A stretch of DNA of 64,000 nt from Streptomyces sp. NRRL S-337 (GCF_000720175.1 NZ_JOIX01000022.1:40097-104096), one strand, 5' to 3'. Positions 11,272 to 21,050 are shown, counted from the stretch's first letter. Numbers and translations are program-made. The notes: generated by a model from the sequence alone, not told the origin.

Positions 11272-12711
11272 ATGAGTGAGAGGGATCGATTCACCGCACC
11301 CGACGTCATCGTGATCGGCGGGGGCACCGGCGGGTACAGCACGGCGCTGCGGGCCGCTGCTCTGGGGCTGCGGGTGGTGCTGGCCGAGCGGGATCTGATC
11401 GGCGGCACCTGTCTGCACCGCGGCTGCATCCCCAGCAAGGCGATGCTGCACGCCGCCGAGCTGGTGGACGGCATCGCGGAGGCCCGGGAGCGATGGGGCG
11501 TCAAGGCCAGTGTCGACGCGCTGGACTGGCCGGCGCTGGTGGCCACCAGGGACGGCATCGTGTCGCGCAACCACCAGGGCGTGGAGGGGCATCTGCGGAC
11601 CGCGGGGGTGCGGGTGCTGCGGGGTACGGCGCGGCTGACCGGGCCGCGTACGGTGCATGTGGAGGGCGCCGGGGAGTTCACGGCCGGGCGTGGCATCGTG
11701 CTGGCCACCGGGTCCCGGCCGCGGCTGCTGCCGGGGCTGGCGGCGGACGGGCGGACCGTCGTGACCAGCGATGATGCGCTGTTCGCGGCGGAGCTTCCGG
11801 GGTCGGTGCTGGTGCTGGGCGGGGGCGCGATCGGGGTCGAGTACGCCTCGTTCCACCGGTCCATGGGGGCCGAGGTCACGCTCGTCGAGGCGGCCGAGCG
11901 GCTACTGCCGTTGGAGGACGCCGATGTGGGCCGCCATCTGGCGCGCGGGCTGAAGAAGCGCGGTATCGCGGTCCGGACGAGTTCCGTGCTCGTCGGTACC
12001 GATCTCCTTCCGGACGGGGTCCGGGCGACCGTACGGACCTCCAAGGGGGAGGAGGTGGTGGTCGAGGCGGAGCGCCTGCTGGTGGCGGTGGGACGGGCGC
12101 CGGTGACCGACGGGCTGGGACTGGCGGCGGCCGGGCTGGCCACCGACGAGCGGGGGTTCGTGGTGCCGGCGGACTGGTCGCGGCTGGAGACCGAGGTCCC
12201 GGGCATCCATGTGGTGGGGGACCTGCTGCCGCCGCCGTCCCTGGGGCTGGCCCATGCCTCGTTCGCCGAGGGGTTGTTGGTGGCCGAGACGCTGGCGGGG
12301 GTGCCGTCCCGCCCGGTGGACTACGCGACGGTGCCACGGGTGACGTACTCCTCACCGCAGACCGCCTCGGTCGGTCTGACGGAGGAGGAGGCGCGGGCCC
12401 GGGGGCTGGCGGTCCAGGTCAACACCCTGCCGCTGACCGCGACCGCGAAGGGCATGGTGCACGGCAAGGGTGGCCTGGTGAAGGTGATCGCGGCGGCCGA
12501 GGGGGCGGCGGGTGCGGCCACCGGGGCGGTGCTGGGCGTGCATCTGGTGGGACCGCAGGTCTCGGAGATGATCGCGGAGAGCCAGCTGATCGTGGCCTGG
12601 GACGCCGAACCGTCCGATGTGGCGCAGCTCGTGCACGCCCATCCGACGCTGTCGGAGGCGGTCGGCGAGACCTTCCTGACGCTGGCCGGTCGGGGGCTGC
12701 ACCAGCACTGA
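11272..12711 (+). CDS. lpdA: Dihydrolipoyl dehydrogenase (LpdA-like)
   Basis: A 479-residue class I pyridine nucleotide-disulfide oxidoreductase. ATG at 11272 follows GGAGG by 10 nt. It has the FAD dinucleotide fold (VIVIGGGTGGYSTA), the redox pair GGTCLHRGCIPSK, an NAD-binding fold (VLVLGGGAIGVEYA), the second FAD contact (GIHVVGDL) and the C-terminal HAHPTLSEA that holds the His-Glu base. Its role would be reoxidation of lipoamide in 2-oxoacid dehydrogenase complexes or the glycine cleavage system. No E1 or E2 genes lie nearby, so the partner complex is not shown. The divergent LysR gene is its likely regulator. Confidence 0.92.
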   Translation: MSERDRFTAPDVIVIGGGTGGYSTALRAAALGLRVVLAERDLIGGTCLHRGCIPSKAMLHAAELVDGIAEARERWGVKASVDALDWPALVATRDGIVSRNHQGVEGHLRTAGVRVLRGTARLTGPRTVHVEGAGEFTAGRGIVLATGSRPRLLPGLAADGRTVVTSDDALFAAELPGSVLVLGGGAIGVEYASFHRSMGAEVTLVEAAERLLPLEDADVGRHLARGLKKRGIAVRTSSVLVGTDLLPDGVRATVRTSKGEEVVVEAERLLVAVGRAPVTDGLGLAAAGLATDERGFVVPADWSRLETEVPGIHVVGDLLPPPSLGLAHASFAEGLLVAETLAGVPSRPVDYATVPRVTYSSPQTASVGLTEEEARARGLAVQVNTLPLTATAKGMVHGKGGLVKVIAAAEGAAGAATGAVLGVHLVGPQVSEMIAESQLIVAWDAEPSDVAQLVHAHPTLSEAVGETFLTLAGRGLHQH

Positions 12712-12807
12712 CCGCCGGCAGCGAGCACCGGCACCGTGCGCCGGGCCGCCCGTTCAATTCGGTTGCGGTCCGGCGCACGGCTGACACCATGGCCCGGTAC
12801 ACAGGAA

Positions 12808-12951
12808 ATGACCGAACTGGAGCACGGAATGCGCGGATTCCTCGGAACGACCCCTCGCCCCATCCGGACGACCGTCTTCGAGGACACCCCCTTCCATGCA
12901 CCTTTCGCACACCCTGAACATCGGGATTCTCGCCCACGTCGACGCGGGTAA
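12808..12951 (+). other. Possible leader ORF overlapping the start of the ribosomal-protection gene
   Basis: A 47-codon frame ([11 protein letters not shown]) with AGGAA just before its ATG. It runs past the start of the next gene at 12896 in another frame and stops at 12951. tet(M)-type genes often have translated leaders, so this could be one, but no attenuator hairpin set was found. Confidence 0.25.
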
Positions 12952-14824
12952 GACCAGCCTCACCGAGCGGCTGCTGTTCGACACCGGCGTCATCGACCGG
13001 CTCGGCAGTGTGGACGCCGGTGACACCCGGACCGACACCGGCGAGCTGGAGCGGCAGCGCGGCATCACGATCCGCTCGGCGGTCGCCTCCTTCACCGTCG
13101 GCGACGTCCAGGTCAATCTGATCGACACCCCCGGCCACTCGGACTTCATCGCCGAGGTCGAACGGGCCCTCGGCGTGCTCGACGGCGCCGTGCTGCTGCT
13201 GTCCGCGGTGGAGGGCGTCCAGGCCAGGACCCGGGTGCTGATGCGGACGCTGCGGCGGCTGCGCATGCCCACCCTGCTCTTCGTCAACAAGATCGACCGG
13301 CCCGGCGCCCGCGGGGAGGAACTGGTGGCCGACATCCGCCGGCTGCTGACCCCGGCCGTCGTGCCCCTGACGTCCGTGACCGGTCTCGGCACCCCGCAGG
13401 CCCGCGCGGTGCCGTACGCACCGGCGGATCCGCAGGCGCGCGAGCGGATCGCGGAGTCCGTGGCGGAGGTGGACGAGTCGGTGCTGGCCCGGCTCGTCGA
13501 GGGCACGCCGCCGGACGCGGAGCAGCTGCGGGCGGCGCTGTCCGCCCGGACGGCCGACGGTTCGCTGCATCCGCTGTTCTTCGGCTCGGCGCTCGGCGGT
13601 CAGGGTGTGCGGGCGCTGGTCGACGGCATGGTCCGGCTGATCCCGCCGGCGCCGGTGACGCCGGGCGGTCCGCCGCGCGGCACCGTCTTCGCCGTGCACC
13701 AGCCGCCGCAGGGCGAGCGGACCGCGTACCTCCGGTTGTTCGCGGGCGAGCTGCGGGCCCGGCAGCGGGTCGAGCTGCACCGCGCCGGCGGCGGGCCGCT
13801 CACCGGGCGGATCACCGCGCTCGACGTCGTCGGGCGGCCGCCCGGGGACGACGGGCCGCTGACCGCCGGCAACATCGCGGTGGTCCGCGGGCTGCCCGGC
13901 GTCCGGACCGGCGACCGGCTGGGTCCCCCCGGCGACACCCCCGACGGCCCCGCCCACTTCCCCTCCCCCACCCTCGAATCCGTGGTGCACGCCCGCGCCC
14001 CGGAGCGCGCCGCCGCCCTGCGCGCCGCGCTGCTGACGCTGGCCGACCAGGACCCGCTGCTGGCGGTCCGCCCGGCGCCGGACGGTGCGACGTCGGTGCT
14101 GCTGCACGGCGAGGTGCAGAAGGAGGTCCTGGCGGCGACGCTGCGTCAGGAGTACGGCATCGAGGCCGGCTTCGCGCCGAGCCGGGTGGTGTGCGTGGAA
14201 CGGCCCTGCGGGGTCGGAGAGGCGTTGGCGGAGATCGCCCGGCGCGGGCACACCGGGCCGTGGGCCACGGTCGGGCTGCGGGTCGAGCCGGGCGCCCGCG
14301 GCTCCGGCCCGGTCTTCACCTACGAGACGGAACTGGGCGCCCTGCCGCACGGCTTCCACCAGGCCGTCGAGGAGACCGTGCTGGCCACCCTGCGCAGCGG
14401 TCCGCGCGGCCTGGCGGTGACGGACTGCCGGGTCGTGCTGACCCGGTCCGGGTTCATCGGGCCGGTGAGCACGGCCGGGGACTTCCGGGCGGTCACTCCG
14501 GGCGTCCTGCTGCGGGCGCTCGACCGGGCCGGCACCCGGGTCTACGAGCCGTACCACGCCTTCGAGGCGGAGGTTCCGGTGGACGCGCTGGCGCCGGTGA
14601 CCGCCCGGCTCGCGGCGCTCGGCGCGGAGCTCGACCACACCACCGGCGGCCGACGGTCCTGGTTGATCAGCGGGGCCCTCGCGGCGCGTCATGTGCCGCA
14701 GGTCCAGCGGGACTTGCCCGGTCTGACGCACGGCGAAGGGGTGTGGACGTCCAGCCCGTCGGGGGACCGTCGGGTGCGCTCCGACGTCCCGGAGGCGGGG
14801 GTTCAGCGCTCCGTGAGGACGTAG
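12896..14824 (+). CDS. TetM/OtrA-type ribosomal protection GTPase
   Basis: A 642-residue translational GTPase of the tetracycline ribosomal-protection group, related to EF-G. GTP motifs: AHVDAGKTS (G1), RGITI (G2), DTPGHSDF (G3) and NKID (G4). Later regions match domains II to V, including [10 protein letters not shown] and the C-terminal [10 protein letters not shown]. These proteins release tetracycline-like drugs from the 30S A site. Full length suggests function. No tetracycline biosynthesis genes are near, so it could be intrinsic resistance. The ribosome site before ATG 12896 is weak. Its 3' end overlaps the oppositely oriented FHA gene by 22 bp. Confidence 0.88.
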   Translation: MHLSHTLNIGILAHVDAGKTSLTERLLFDTGVIDRLGSVDAGDTRTDTGELERQRGITIRSAVASFTVGDVQVNLIDTPGHSDFIAEVERALGVLDGAVLLLSAVEGVQARTRVLMRTLRRLRMPTLLFVNKIDRPGARGEELVADIRRLLTPAVVPLTSVTGLGTPQARAVPYAPADPQARERIAESVAEVDESVLARLVEGTPPDAEQLRAALSARTADGSLHPLFFGSALGGQGVRALVDGMVRLIPPAPVTPGGPPRGTVFAVHQPPQGERTAYLRLFAGELRARQRVELHRAGGGPLTGRITALDVVGRPPGDDGPLTAGNIAVVRGLPGVRTGDRLGPPGDTPDGPAHFPSPTLESVVHARAPERAAALRAALLTLADQDPLLAVRPAPDGATSVLLHGEVQKEVLAATLRQEYGIEAGFAPSRVVCVERPCGVGEALAEIARRGHTGPWATVGLRVEPGARGSGPVFTYETELGALPHGFHQAVEETVLATLRSGPRGLAVTDCRVVLTRSGFIGPVSTAGDFRAVTPGVLLRALDRAGTRVYEPYHAFEAEVPVDALAPVTARLAALGAELDHTTGGRRSWLISGALAARHVPQVQRDLPGLTHGEGVWTSSPSGDRRVRSDVPEAGVQRSVRT

Positions 14825-15348
14825 TCCACGTGGCCGAAGGTGATGTGGTCGCCGGGGCCGACCGGGACCTCGCCGACCACCCGGCGGCCGTTGACGCAGG
14901 TGCCGTTGGTGGAGCCGAGGTCGCGCAGCAGCCAGCCCTTTCCGGCGCTGCGCAGCTCGGCGTGTGCGCGGGAGACCGTCTCGTGGTTGAGTCGCAGGCC
15001 GACGCCCGGGGCCCGCCCTATGACCAGCGGGAGGGGGCTCGGCTCGGGCAGCAGCAGCTTGGGCAGCCGCTCCATCCGCCAGGCCCGGCGCACCCGGAGG
15101 TGGAACGCCGAGACCCGGCCGACCATGCGCAGCATGGTGCCCTGGACCTTGCCGCGGCTCGCCAAGTCGGCGGTGAGCACGTCGAGTTCGGCGTTCTCCT
15201 GGGCGGTGAGCACGAGTTCCAGCCGCCGCAGGAAGGTGTCCTGGGACAGCCGCCCCTGCGCCGCGCCGTCCCGCAGCAGGTCAAGGGCGCGTTCCCGGTC
15301 GGCGTCCGACGGCCGCGCCGGACGCGCGGGGAACTCCAGCGAAGTCAT
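14803..15348 (-). CDS. DUF1707 and FHA domain protein
   Basis: A 181-residue protein starting with ATG at 15348. The N-terminus (about 10-60) is DUF1707: [18 protein letters not shown], then [18 protein letters not shown]. The C-terminal half (about 105-180) is a forkhead-associated domain with [20 protein letters not shown] and [14 protein letters not shown], the set that binds phosphothreonine. No transmembrane segment is seen. It probably acts in Ser/Thr kinase signalling; no kinase is in the window. It is convergent with, and overlaps by 22 bp, the ribosomal-protection gene. Confidence 0.88.
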   Translation of the reverse strand: MTSLEFPARPARPSDADRERALDLLRDGAAQGRLSQDTFLRRLELVLTAQENAELDVLTADLASRGKVQGTMLRMVGRVSAFHLRVRRAWRMERLPKLLLPEPSPLPLVIGRAPGVGLRLNHETVSRAHAELRSAGKGWLLRDLGSTNGTCVNGRRVVGEVPVGPGDHITFGHVDYVLTER

Positions 15349-15571
15349 GCCGTGATTGTCGGGCTCCCGCGAGCCGCTGTCCAGGCGAGGCCGGTGCGCG
15401 GCACCGGGCGGCCCCGGGCGGTGCCGGACGGCTCGTCGAACGGCCCGTCACCTCCCCGGAACGGACGCGCGCATTGGCGCGATGTCGGCCCGTGCCGCCA
15501 CGTCGGGCTGTCGGGCGGCGCGCCGGCGTGCTTGGGTCGTCCGGACCGGGTGCGAACGAAGGAGGACGGCC

Positions 15572-17356
15572 GTGCTGTTCGAGGTGTGGGCGCCGCGCGC
15601 CGGGCGGGTGGCTCTCCGGTGGGCGGGCGAGCGGGCTACAGAACCGGAGATTCCGATGGCGCCGGACGACGCCCGCGCGGGCTGGTGGCGTACCGAGGCG
15701 CCGGCCCGCGACGGCGACCGCTACGCGTTCCGGCTCGACGACGGGCCGGCGCTGCCCGATCCCCGGGCCGCCCGGCTGCCGGAGGGGCCCGGCGGCCCGG
15801 CCGCGGTCGTCGAGCACGACCGGTTCGCCTGGCACCATCCGTGGTCCGGCCGCCCGCTGCCCGGCGCGGTCCTGTACGAGCTGCACATCGGGACGTACAC
15901 CCCCCAGGGCACGTTCGACGCCGCCGCCGCGCGCCTGCGGCACCTGGCCGACCTGGGCATCACCCACATCGAACTGATGCCGGTCTGTCCGTTCCCGGGC
16001 ACCCACGGGTGGGGTTACGACGGGGTCGCGCCCTGGGCGGTGCACGAGCCGTACGGCGGCCCCGAGGGGCTGAAGCGGTTCGTGGACGCGGCGCACGGCC
16101 TGGGCCTGGGCGTGGTCCTCGACGTGGTGCACAACCACCTCGGCCCGTCCGGCAACCATCTCCCGGAATTCGGCCCGTACTTCACCGACACCCACCACAC
16201 GCCGTGGGGCGCGGCGGTCAACCTCGACGCGCCCGGTTCCGACGAGGTCCGCGCCTACTTCCTCGGGAGCGCGCTGTCCTGGCTGCGCGACTACCGGCTC
16301 GACGGGCTGCGACTGGACGCCGTGCACGCGCTGCACGACGACCGGAGCCCGCACTTCCTGGCCCAGCTGTCCGCCGCCGTGGACGCGCTGGCCGGCCGGC
16401 TGCACCGCCCGCTGTTCCTGATCGCCGAGTCCGACCAGAACGATCCGCGCACGACCGCGCCGCGCGGCAGCGGCGGCCAGGGCCTGCACGCCCAGTGGAA
16501 CGACGACTTCCACCACGCCCTGCACACCGCCCTCACCGGTGAGTCCCAGGGCTATTACGCGGACTTCGCACGGGCCCCGCTCGCCGCCCTCGCCAAGACC
16601 CTGACCGGCGGCTTCTTCCACGACGGTACGTACTCCAGCTTCCGCGGCCGGCCGCACGGCGCGCCGCTGGACCTGCGACGGACCCCGGCGTACCGGCTGC
16701 TGGCCTACGCCCAGACGCACGACCAGATCGGCAACCGGGCGCTCGGCGACCGGCTCGCCGCCGGCCTCTCCCCCGGCCTGCTGGCCTGCGCCGGTGCGCT
16801 GGTGCTGTGCGCGCCGTTCACCCCGATGCTGTTCATGGGCGAGGAGTGGGGGGCGCGCACGCCCTGGCAGTACTTCACCGACCACACCGACCCCGAGCTG
16901 GCGGAGGCGGTACGGGCCGGCCGGCGGCGGGAGTTCGCCGAGCACGCCTGGGCGGGCGACAGGGCCGAGTGGCCCGACCCGCAGGATCCGGCCACCCGTG
17001 ACCGCTGCGTACTGGACTGGTCCGAGCCGGCCGTGGCCCCGCACGCCGGGCTGCTGGCCTGGTACCGCACGCTGCTGGCGCTCCGTCGTGAACTGCCCGC
17101 GCTGACCGATCCGGATCCCCGGCACACCTCGGTCCGCTTCGACGAGGAGGCGCGCTGGCTGCTGCTGTGCCGCGGCCCGCTGCGGGTGGCGGTCAACCTC
17201 TCGTCGGAAGCGACCGCCGCGGTGCCGCTCCCGGCCGGGGCCGGCGGCCCACGGCCGGCCCTCACGGCCCTGGCGGGCTGGCCGGCGGCCCGCCTGCCGG
17301 GGGCGGACGGCGTCCTCCGCCTGCCTCCGGAGTCGGTGGCGGTCCTGGGCCCGTGA
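15572..17356 (+). CDS. treZ: Maltooligosyltrehalose trehalohydrolase TreZ
   Basis: A 594-residue GH13 enzyme that cleaves trehalose from maltooligosyl trehalose. GTG at 15572 (VLFEVWAPRAG) follows AAGGAGG by 6 nt; the frame is open upstream but has no better start. Motifs: YELHIGTYTPQGTF, HGWGYDGVAPWA, LDVVHNHLGPSGN, nucleophile in DGLRLDAVHAL, acid/base in LIAESDQND, and AQTHDQIGNRALGDR. The trehalose genes are usually close together; here treY and treZ are about 5.4 kb apart with four unrelated genes between. Confidence 0.95.
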   Translation: MLFEVWAPRAGRVALRWAGERATEPEIPMAPDDARAGWWRTEAPARDGDRYAFRLDDGPALPDPRAARLPEGPGGPAAVVEHDRFAWHHPWSGRPLPGAVLYELHIGTYTPQGTFDAAAARLRHLADLGITHIELMPVCPFPGTHGWGYDGVAPWAVHEPYGGPEGLKRFVDAAHGLGLGVVLDVVHNHLGPSGNHLPEFGPYFTDTHHTPWGAAVNLDAPGSDEVRAYFLGSALSWLRDYRLDGLRLDAVHALHDDRSPHFLAQLSAAVDALAGRLHRPLFLIAESDQNDPRTTAPRGSGGQGLHAQWNDDFHHALHTALTGESQGYYADFARAPLAALAKTLTGGFFHDGTYSSFRGRPHGAPLDLRRTPAYRLLAYAQTHDQIGNRALGDRLAAGLSPGLLACAGALVLCAPFTPMLFMGEEWGARTPWQYFTDHTDPELAEAVRAGRRREFAEHAWAGDRAEWPDPQDPATRDRCVLDWSEPAVAPHAGLLAWYRTLLALRRELPALTDPDPRHTSVRFDEEARWLLLCRGPLRVAVNLSSEATAAVPLPAGAGGPRPALTALAGWPAARLPGADGVLRLPPESVAVLGP

Positions 17357-17490
17357 TCCGGCGCGGGCGGGGCTGCCGGGGGCGGCGGGGCGGCCGGGGG
17401 CGGCCGGTTCGTGGGAGGCAGGGGCGCCCGCCGACCAGCAGGCCGGGGGCGACGCCGGGTCGGCGCCGCGGAGGGCCTGAGTGATCGGGG

Positions 17491-17580
17491 GACTTGGGGA
17501 CCGGAGACTCGGTGACCAGGGGACTCGGCGACCGGGACTCGCTCTCGCCCGATCGTCCACCCAACAGATATGTGGTGGAC
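17491..17580 (+). promoter_or_regulatory. Repeats and dyad upstream of the PucR gene
   Basis: Three 12-mers of the form GACTyGGnGACC start at 17491, 17506 and 17522. Then GTCCACC (17555-17561) and GGTGGAC (17574-17580) form a perfect 7-bp inverted repeat with a 12-bp spacer, ending 3 bp before the ATG. The location suits autoregulation by the PucR protein. Confidence 0.45.
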
Positions 17581-17583
17581 ACT

Positions 17584-19323
17584 ATGTCTGTGCCGCTGCA
17601 TCTCTCGGACCTGCTGGCCCGGCCCGACCTCCGCCTCTCGGTCACCTACGACGTGCCGCCGCACCTGCTGGCCCGCCCGATCGAGGCCGCGACCGTCTCG
17701 GACCTGCTGTCGCCCGGCAAGTGGCTCCAAGGCGGCGAACTGCTGATGACCATCGGCCTGCTGCTGCCCATGGAACCGGCCGCCTGCCGGGCGTACGTCC
17801 GGGATGTCGCCGAGGGCGGGGCGGCCTGCCTGGCGCTCGGGCTGGGGCAGGGACTGCCGTACCAGGAGGCGCCGGAGCCGCTGGTGACCGCGGCCGAGGA
17901 GGCCGGGCTGCCGCTGCTGACGGTGCCGGACGAGGTGCCGTTCATCGCGGTCACCAAGGCGGTCTTCGACGCCCGGGCCACCGAGCAGCGCGCGGCGCTG
18001 CACCGGGCGTTCGCCACCCAGCGGCGGCTGACTGCGGCGGCGGCCGGCGACGGGCTGCGGCCGATGCTTGCGGAGTGGACGGCCGCCACCGGTGTCGGCG
18101 CGGCGGTGCTCGATCCGCTCGGGCGGCTGCTGGCGGCGGGCGAGCGGGAGCCGCGCACCCCACTGGCCCAGGCCCGCGATCTGCTCGACCGGGTCGCCGC
18201 GCGCGGGCTGCGCGGCAGCGCGTCCAGTACGGCCGGCGGGCAGCAGCTGGAGGTGCAGCCGCTGGGCGCGCGGCGGCTGCGCGGCCTGCTGCTGCTCACC
18301 GGCCGTCCGGACGACGCCGCCCGGTCGGTGGTCCCCGGTCTGGTCTCGCTGCTCTCACTGGAGCTGGAGCGCCGCCACCTGCGCGACGAGCCGGAGCGCC
18401 GACGCCGGTCGGCGCTGCTGTCGGAGCTGCTGGCCGAGGAACATCCGGCACCCGGCCGGGCCCGGGACATGCTGCACTCGGTGGGGCTGACGACCGAGCG
18501 GGTGCGCGGCGTGGTGGTGGAGGCGGTGAGCGGGGACGACGCGCGCACGCGGGCCTCGCGAGCCGGTTCCGGTCCGGCGGCCCCCGAACCCGCCGACGGG
18601 TCCACCGCCGAGTCCGCCGCGCAGGAGATGGCCGCCGATCTCGCCCTGGCGATGCCGGGCGGACTGGTCCGCGTCGTGGGTGGTACCCCGGGCCGCACCA
18701 CCGACGGCACCCCGGCCGGCACCACCCAGGGCACCCCGGCCGGTGCACCGGACCGCACACCGGGCGGGCCGTCCGGCCTGATGGTCGAGGCGGTGGTCGG
18801 CGAGGACCTGGACATCCGCGACGTACTGGCCCGCTTCGCGCCGCGCCGACCGGCCGGCATCGGGCCGGTCACCGCACCGGAGGCAGTACGGGTGTCGCTG
18901 CGGCAGGCGGCCGGTCTGTTGGCCGTCAGCCGGGCGTCGGGTGAGCCGGCCGAGGCCCGGCAGAGCCAGGCCAGCCGGCTGCTGCTCGACCTCGGCGACC
19001 GCCGCACACTGCAGGGCTACGCCGACACCGTGCTCGGCCCGCTCGACCTCGCCGACCACGGCGAGGAACTGATCGCCACCCTGGCGGCCTGGCTGGAGAC
19101 CGGCGGCGCCTGGGACGCCACCAGCCGCCGGCTCGGCGTACACCGGCACACCGTCCGCAACCGCCTCGACAAGGCCATGGATCTGACGGGCCGCCGACTG
19201 GACGACCCGGACGACCGCTTCGACCTGTGGCTCGCCACCCGCATCCGCCGCGGCGGCACGCCGTCCCCCGGGACCACCGGCCGGTCCACCGCCGTACCGC
19301 CCCCTCCGCACCCGGACCGGTGA
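17584..19323 (+). CDS. PucR-family transcriptional regulator
   Basis: A 579-residue regulator. ATG at 17584 (MSVPLHLSDLL) fits the family start. The N-terminal PucR domain covers about 5-130 (SDLLSPGKWLQGGELLMT, EVPFIAVTKAVF), a GGDEF-like middle follows, and the C-terminal PucR helix-turn-helix is at about 505-560 (TGGAWDATSRRLGVHRHTV). Between the middle and end lies a Gly-Thr-Pro-rich stretch coded at about 18680-18770, probably a repeat-expanded linker. PucR proteins control purine or nitrogen-related catabolism; no such genes lie next to it. An inverted repeat directly before the start suggests autocontrol. Confidence 0.88.
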   Translation: MSVPLHLSDLLARPDLRLSVTYDVPPHLLARPIEAATVSDLLSPGKWLQGGELLMTIGLLLPMEPAACRAYVRDVAEGGAACLALGLGQGLPYQEAPEPLVTAAEEAGLPLLTVPDEVPFIAVTKAVFDARATEQRAALHRAFATQRRLTAAAAGDGLRPMLAEWTAATGVGAAVLDPLGRLLAAGEREPRTPLAQARDLLDRVAARGLRGSASSTAGGQQLEVQPLGARRLRGLLLLTGRPDDAARSVVPGLVSLLSLELERRHLRDEPERRRRSALLSELLAEEHPAPGRARDMLHSVGLTTERVRGVVVEAVSGDDARTRASRAGSGPAAPEPADGSTAESAAQEMAADLALAMPGGLVRVVGGTPGRTTDGTPAGTTQGTPAGAPDRTPGGPSGLMVEAVVGEDLDIRDVLARFAPRRPAGIGPVTAPEAVRVSLRQAAGLLAVSRASGEPAEARQSQASRLLLDLGDRRTLQGYADTVLGPLDLADHGEELIATLAAWLETGGAWDATSRRLGVHRHTVRNRLDKAMDLTGRRLDDPDDRFDLWLATRIRRGGTPSPGTTGRSTAVPPPPHPDR

Positions 19324-19384
19324 TACACCGCCCGTCCCCCGGCCCGCCCTTCACTCTCCTCGGTGCACCGTCTTTACTGCGAGG

Positions 19385-20365
19385 GTGACCTACGAGATCC
19401 GCACCCTCACCCCCGGCGCTCCCGGCGCTCCCGGCGCCGACGGCCCCGCCGCGCCGCCCCCGGCCCCCGCCCCGTCCCCGCACCCCGCACCGGCCCACAG
19501 GCCCGGCACCCTGGTCGCGGTCAGCGATCTGCACGTCCGCTATACCGAGAACCGCGAGATCGTCGAGGGGTTAAGACCGGAGTCCGCCGACGACTGGCTG
19601 CTGGTCGCCGGTGACGTGGGCGAGTACGTCGCCGACATCCGCTGGGCGCTCGGCCTGCTCAGCGAACGCTTCGCCAAGGTGGTGTGGGTGCCGGGCAACC
19701 ACGAGCTGTGGACCCCCGCCGACGATCCGGTGCAGCTGCGCGGGGTGGCACGGTACGAGCATCTGGTGGAGATCTGCCGGGAGTTGGGCGTCCTGACGCC
19801 CGAGGACCCGTACCCGGTCTGGGAGGGGGCCGGCGGCCCGGTCGTCCTCGCCCCGCTGTTCCTGCTCTACGACTACACGTTCCGGCGTCCGGGCGTGACC
19901 TCCAAGGAGGAGGCGCTCGCCCAGGCCGAGCGGGCCGGAGTGGTGTGCACGGACGAGTTCCATCTGCATCCGGACCCGTACCCCACCCGCGAGGCCTGGT
20001 GCCGGGCCCGGGTGGCGGCCACCGAGGCACGGCTCGCGGCCCTGCCGGAGGACCTGCCGACCATCCTGATCAACCACTGGCCGGTGGTCCGGGAGCCCAC
20101 CGACCCGCTGTGGTACCCGGACTTCGCACTGTGGTGCGGCACGGAGGCGACCGCCGACTGGCCGCGCCGGTTCCGTGCCGCCACCGTGGTCTACGGCCAT
20201 CTGCACATCCCCCGCCTGCTGGTCTGCGACGGCGTACCGCACCAGGAGGTCTCGCTCGGCTATCCCCGCGAGTGGCGGCGCCGCTCCGGCACACCCGGCC
20301 GTCCGGTGCAGATCCTGCCGGCCCCGGCCACCGTCGGCTCCGGCACCACGGGAGCCCGGGCATGA
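19385..20365 (+). CDS. Calcineurin-like metallophosphoesterase with a TTA codon
   Basis: A 326-residue cytoplasmic metallophosphoesterase from GTG 19385. Metal-site motifs are complete: SDLHVRY, VAGDVGEY, GNHELW, a later NHWPV histidine and GHLHIPR. The first 40 residues are a Pro/Ala-rich extension. Substrate unknown. Codon 63 is TTA (19571-19573), rare in this genome type and decoded by the bldA tRNA, so translation may wait for development. The stop overlaps the start of the phosphopantetheinyl transferase (ATGA), implying translational coupling. No good ribosome site precedes the GTG, so a leaderless message is possible. Confidence 0.88.
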   Translation: MTYEIRTLTPGAPGAPGADGPAAPPPAPAPSPHPAPAHRPGTLVAVSDLHVRYTENREIVEGLRPESADDWLLVAGDVGEYVADIRWALGLLSERFAKVVWVPGNHELWTPADDPVQLRGVARYEHLVEICRELGVLTPEDPYPVWEGAGGPVVLAPLFLLYDYTFRRPGVTSKEEALAQAERAGVVCTDEFHLHPDPYPTREAWCRARVAATEARLAALPEDLPTILINHWPVVREPTDPLWYPDFALWCGTEATADWPRRFRAATVVYGHLHIPRLLVCDGVPHQEVSLGYPREWRRRSGTPGRPVQILPAPATVGSGTTGARA

Positions 20366-21021
20366 TCGACAAGCTGCTCCCGGCGCCGATCGTGACCGCC
20401 GAGTCCTTCGAGGACGCCCCGCTGTCCGAGATGTTCCCCGAGGAATGGGCACTGGTGGCAGGCGCCGTGCCCAAGCGCCAGCGGGAGTTCGGCACGGTAC
20501 GCGGCTGTGCCCGCGCCGCACTGTCGCGGCTGGGCATCGCCCCGGCACCGCTGCTCCCCGGCCGCGACCGGGCACCGGAGTGGCCGGATGGCATCGTCGG
20601 CGCGATGACGCACTGCGCCGGTTACCGCGCCGCGGCGGTGGCCCGCCAACGGGACATCCGAACCGTCGGCCTGGACGCCGAACCGAACCTCCCGGTCTCC
20701 GACCCGGGCGTCATGGACCTCGTCACACTTCCCGAGGAACGCGCCCAGCTACACCATCTGGCCGACCTCGAACCGGAGATCGCCTGGGACCGCCTGATCT
20801 TCAGCGCGAAGGAGAGCGTCTACAAGGCGTGGTACCCCCTCGCCCACCGCTGGCTCGGCTTCGAGGACGCCCTGCTCACTCTCGACCCCACCGACGCCAC
20901 CTTCACCGCCCGACTCCTCGTCCCCGGCCCGCTCGTCGACGGCACCGAACTCACCGAGTTCACCGGCCGCTGGCTGGTCGAGGAGGGCCTGGTGGTGACG
21001 GCCATCACCATGCCGGCCTGA
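20362..21021 (+). CDS. Sfp-type 4'-phosphopantetheinyl transferase
   Basis: A 219-residue enzyme that moves phosphopantetheine from CoA to carrier proteins of polyketide, peptide or fatty acid synthases. Start ATG 20362 overlaps the upstream stop by 4 bp. Motifs: MTHCAGYRAAAV, the magnesium site GLDAEPN and FSAKESVYKAWYP (the W/F-x-x-KES-x-x-K signature). N-terminal EWALVAGAVPKRQREF matches the EntD/Sfp-like lead. No biosynthetic gene cluster lies next to it, so it may serve clusters elsewhere. Its expression may depend on the TTA codon of its upstream partner. Confidence 0.92.
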   Translation: MIDKLLPAPIVTAESFEDAPLSEMFPEEWALVAGAVPKRQREFGTVRGCARAALSRLGIAPAPLLPGRDRAPEWPDGIVGAMTHCAGYRAAAVARQRDIRTVGLDAEPNLPVSDPGVMDLVTLPEERAQLHHLADLEPEIAWDRLIFSAKESVYKAWYPLAHRWLGFEDALLTLDPTDATFTARLLVPGPLVDGTELTEFTGRWLVEEGLVVTAITMPA

Positions 21022-21050
21022 CCCGGAACCCTTCCACACGCGAAACGCGC

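Noticed and set aside
12419-14731. Minus-strand open frame of 770 codons
   Set aside because: Antisense of the ribosomal-protection GTPase; low-complexity Arg/Gln/Pro sequence and no ribosome site.
14191-16542. Plus-strand open frame of 783 codons
   Set aside because: Covers the end of the GTPase, the FHA gene and part of treZ in a different frame; no motif and biased composition.
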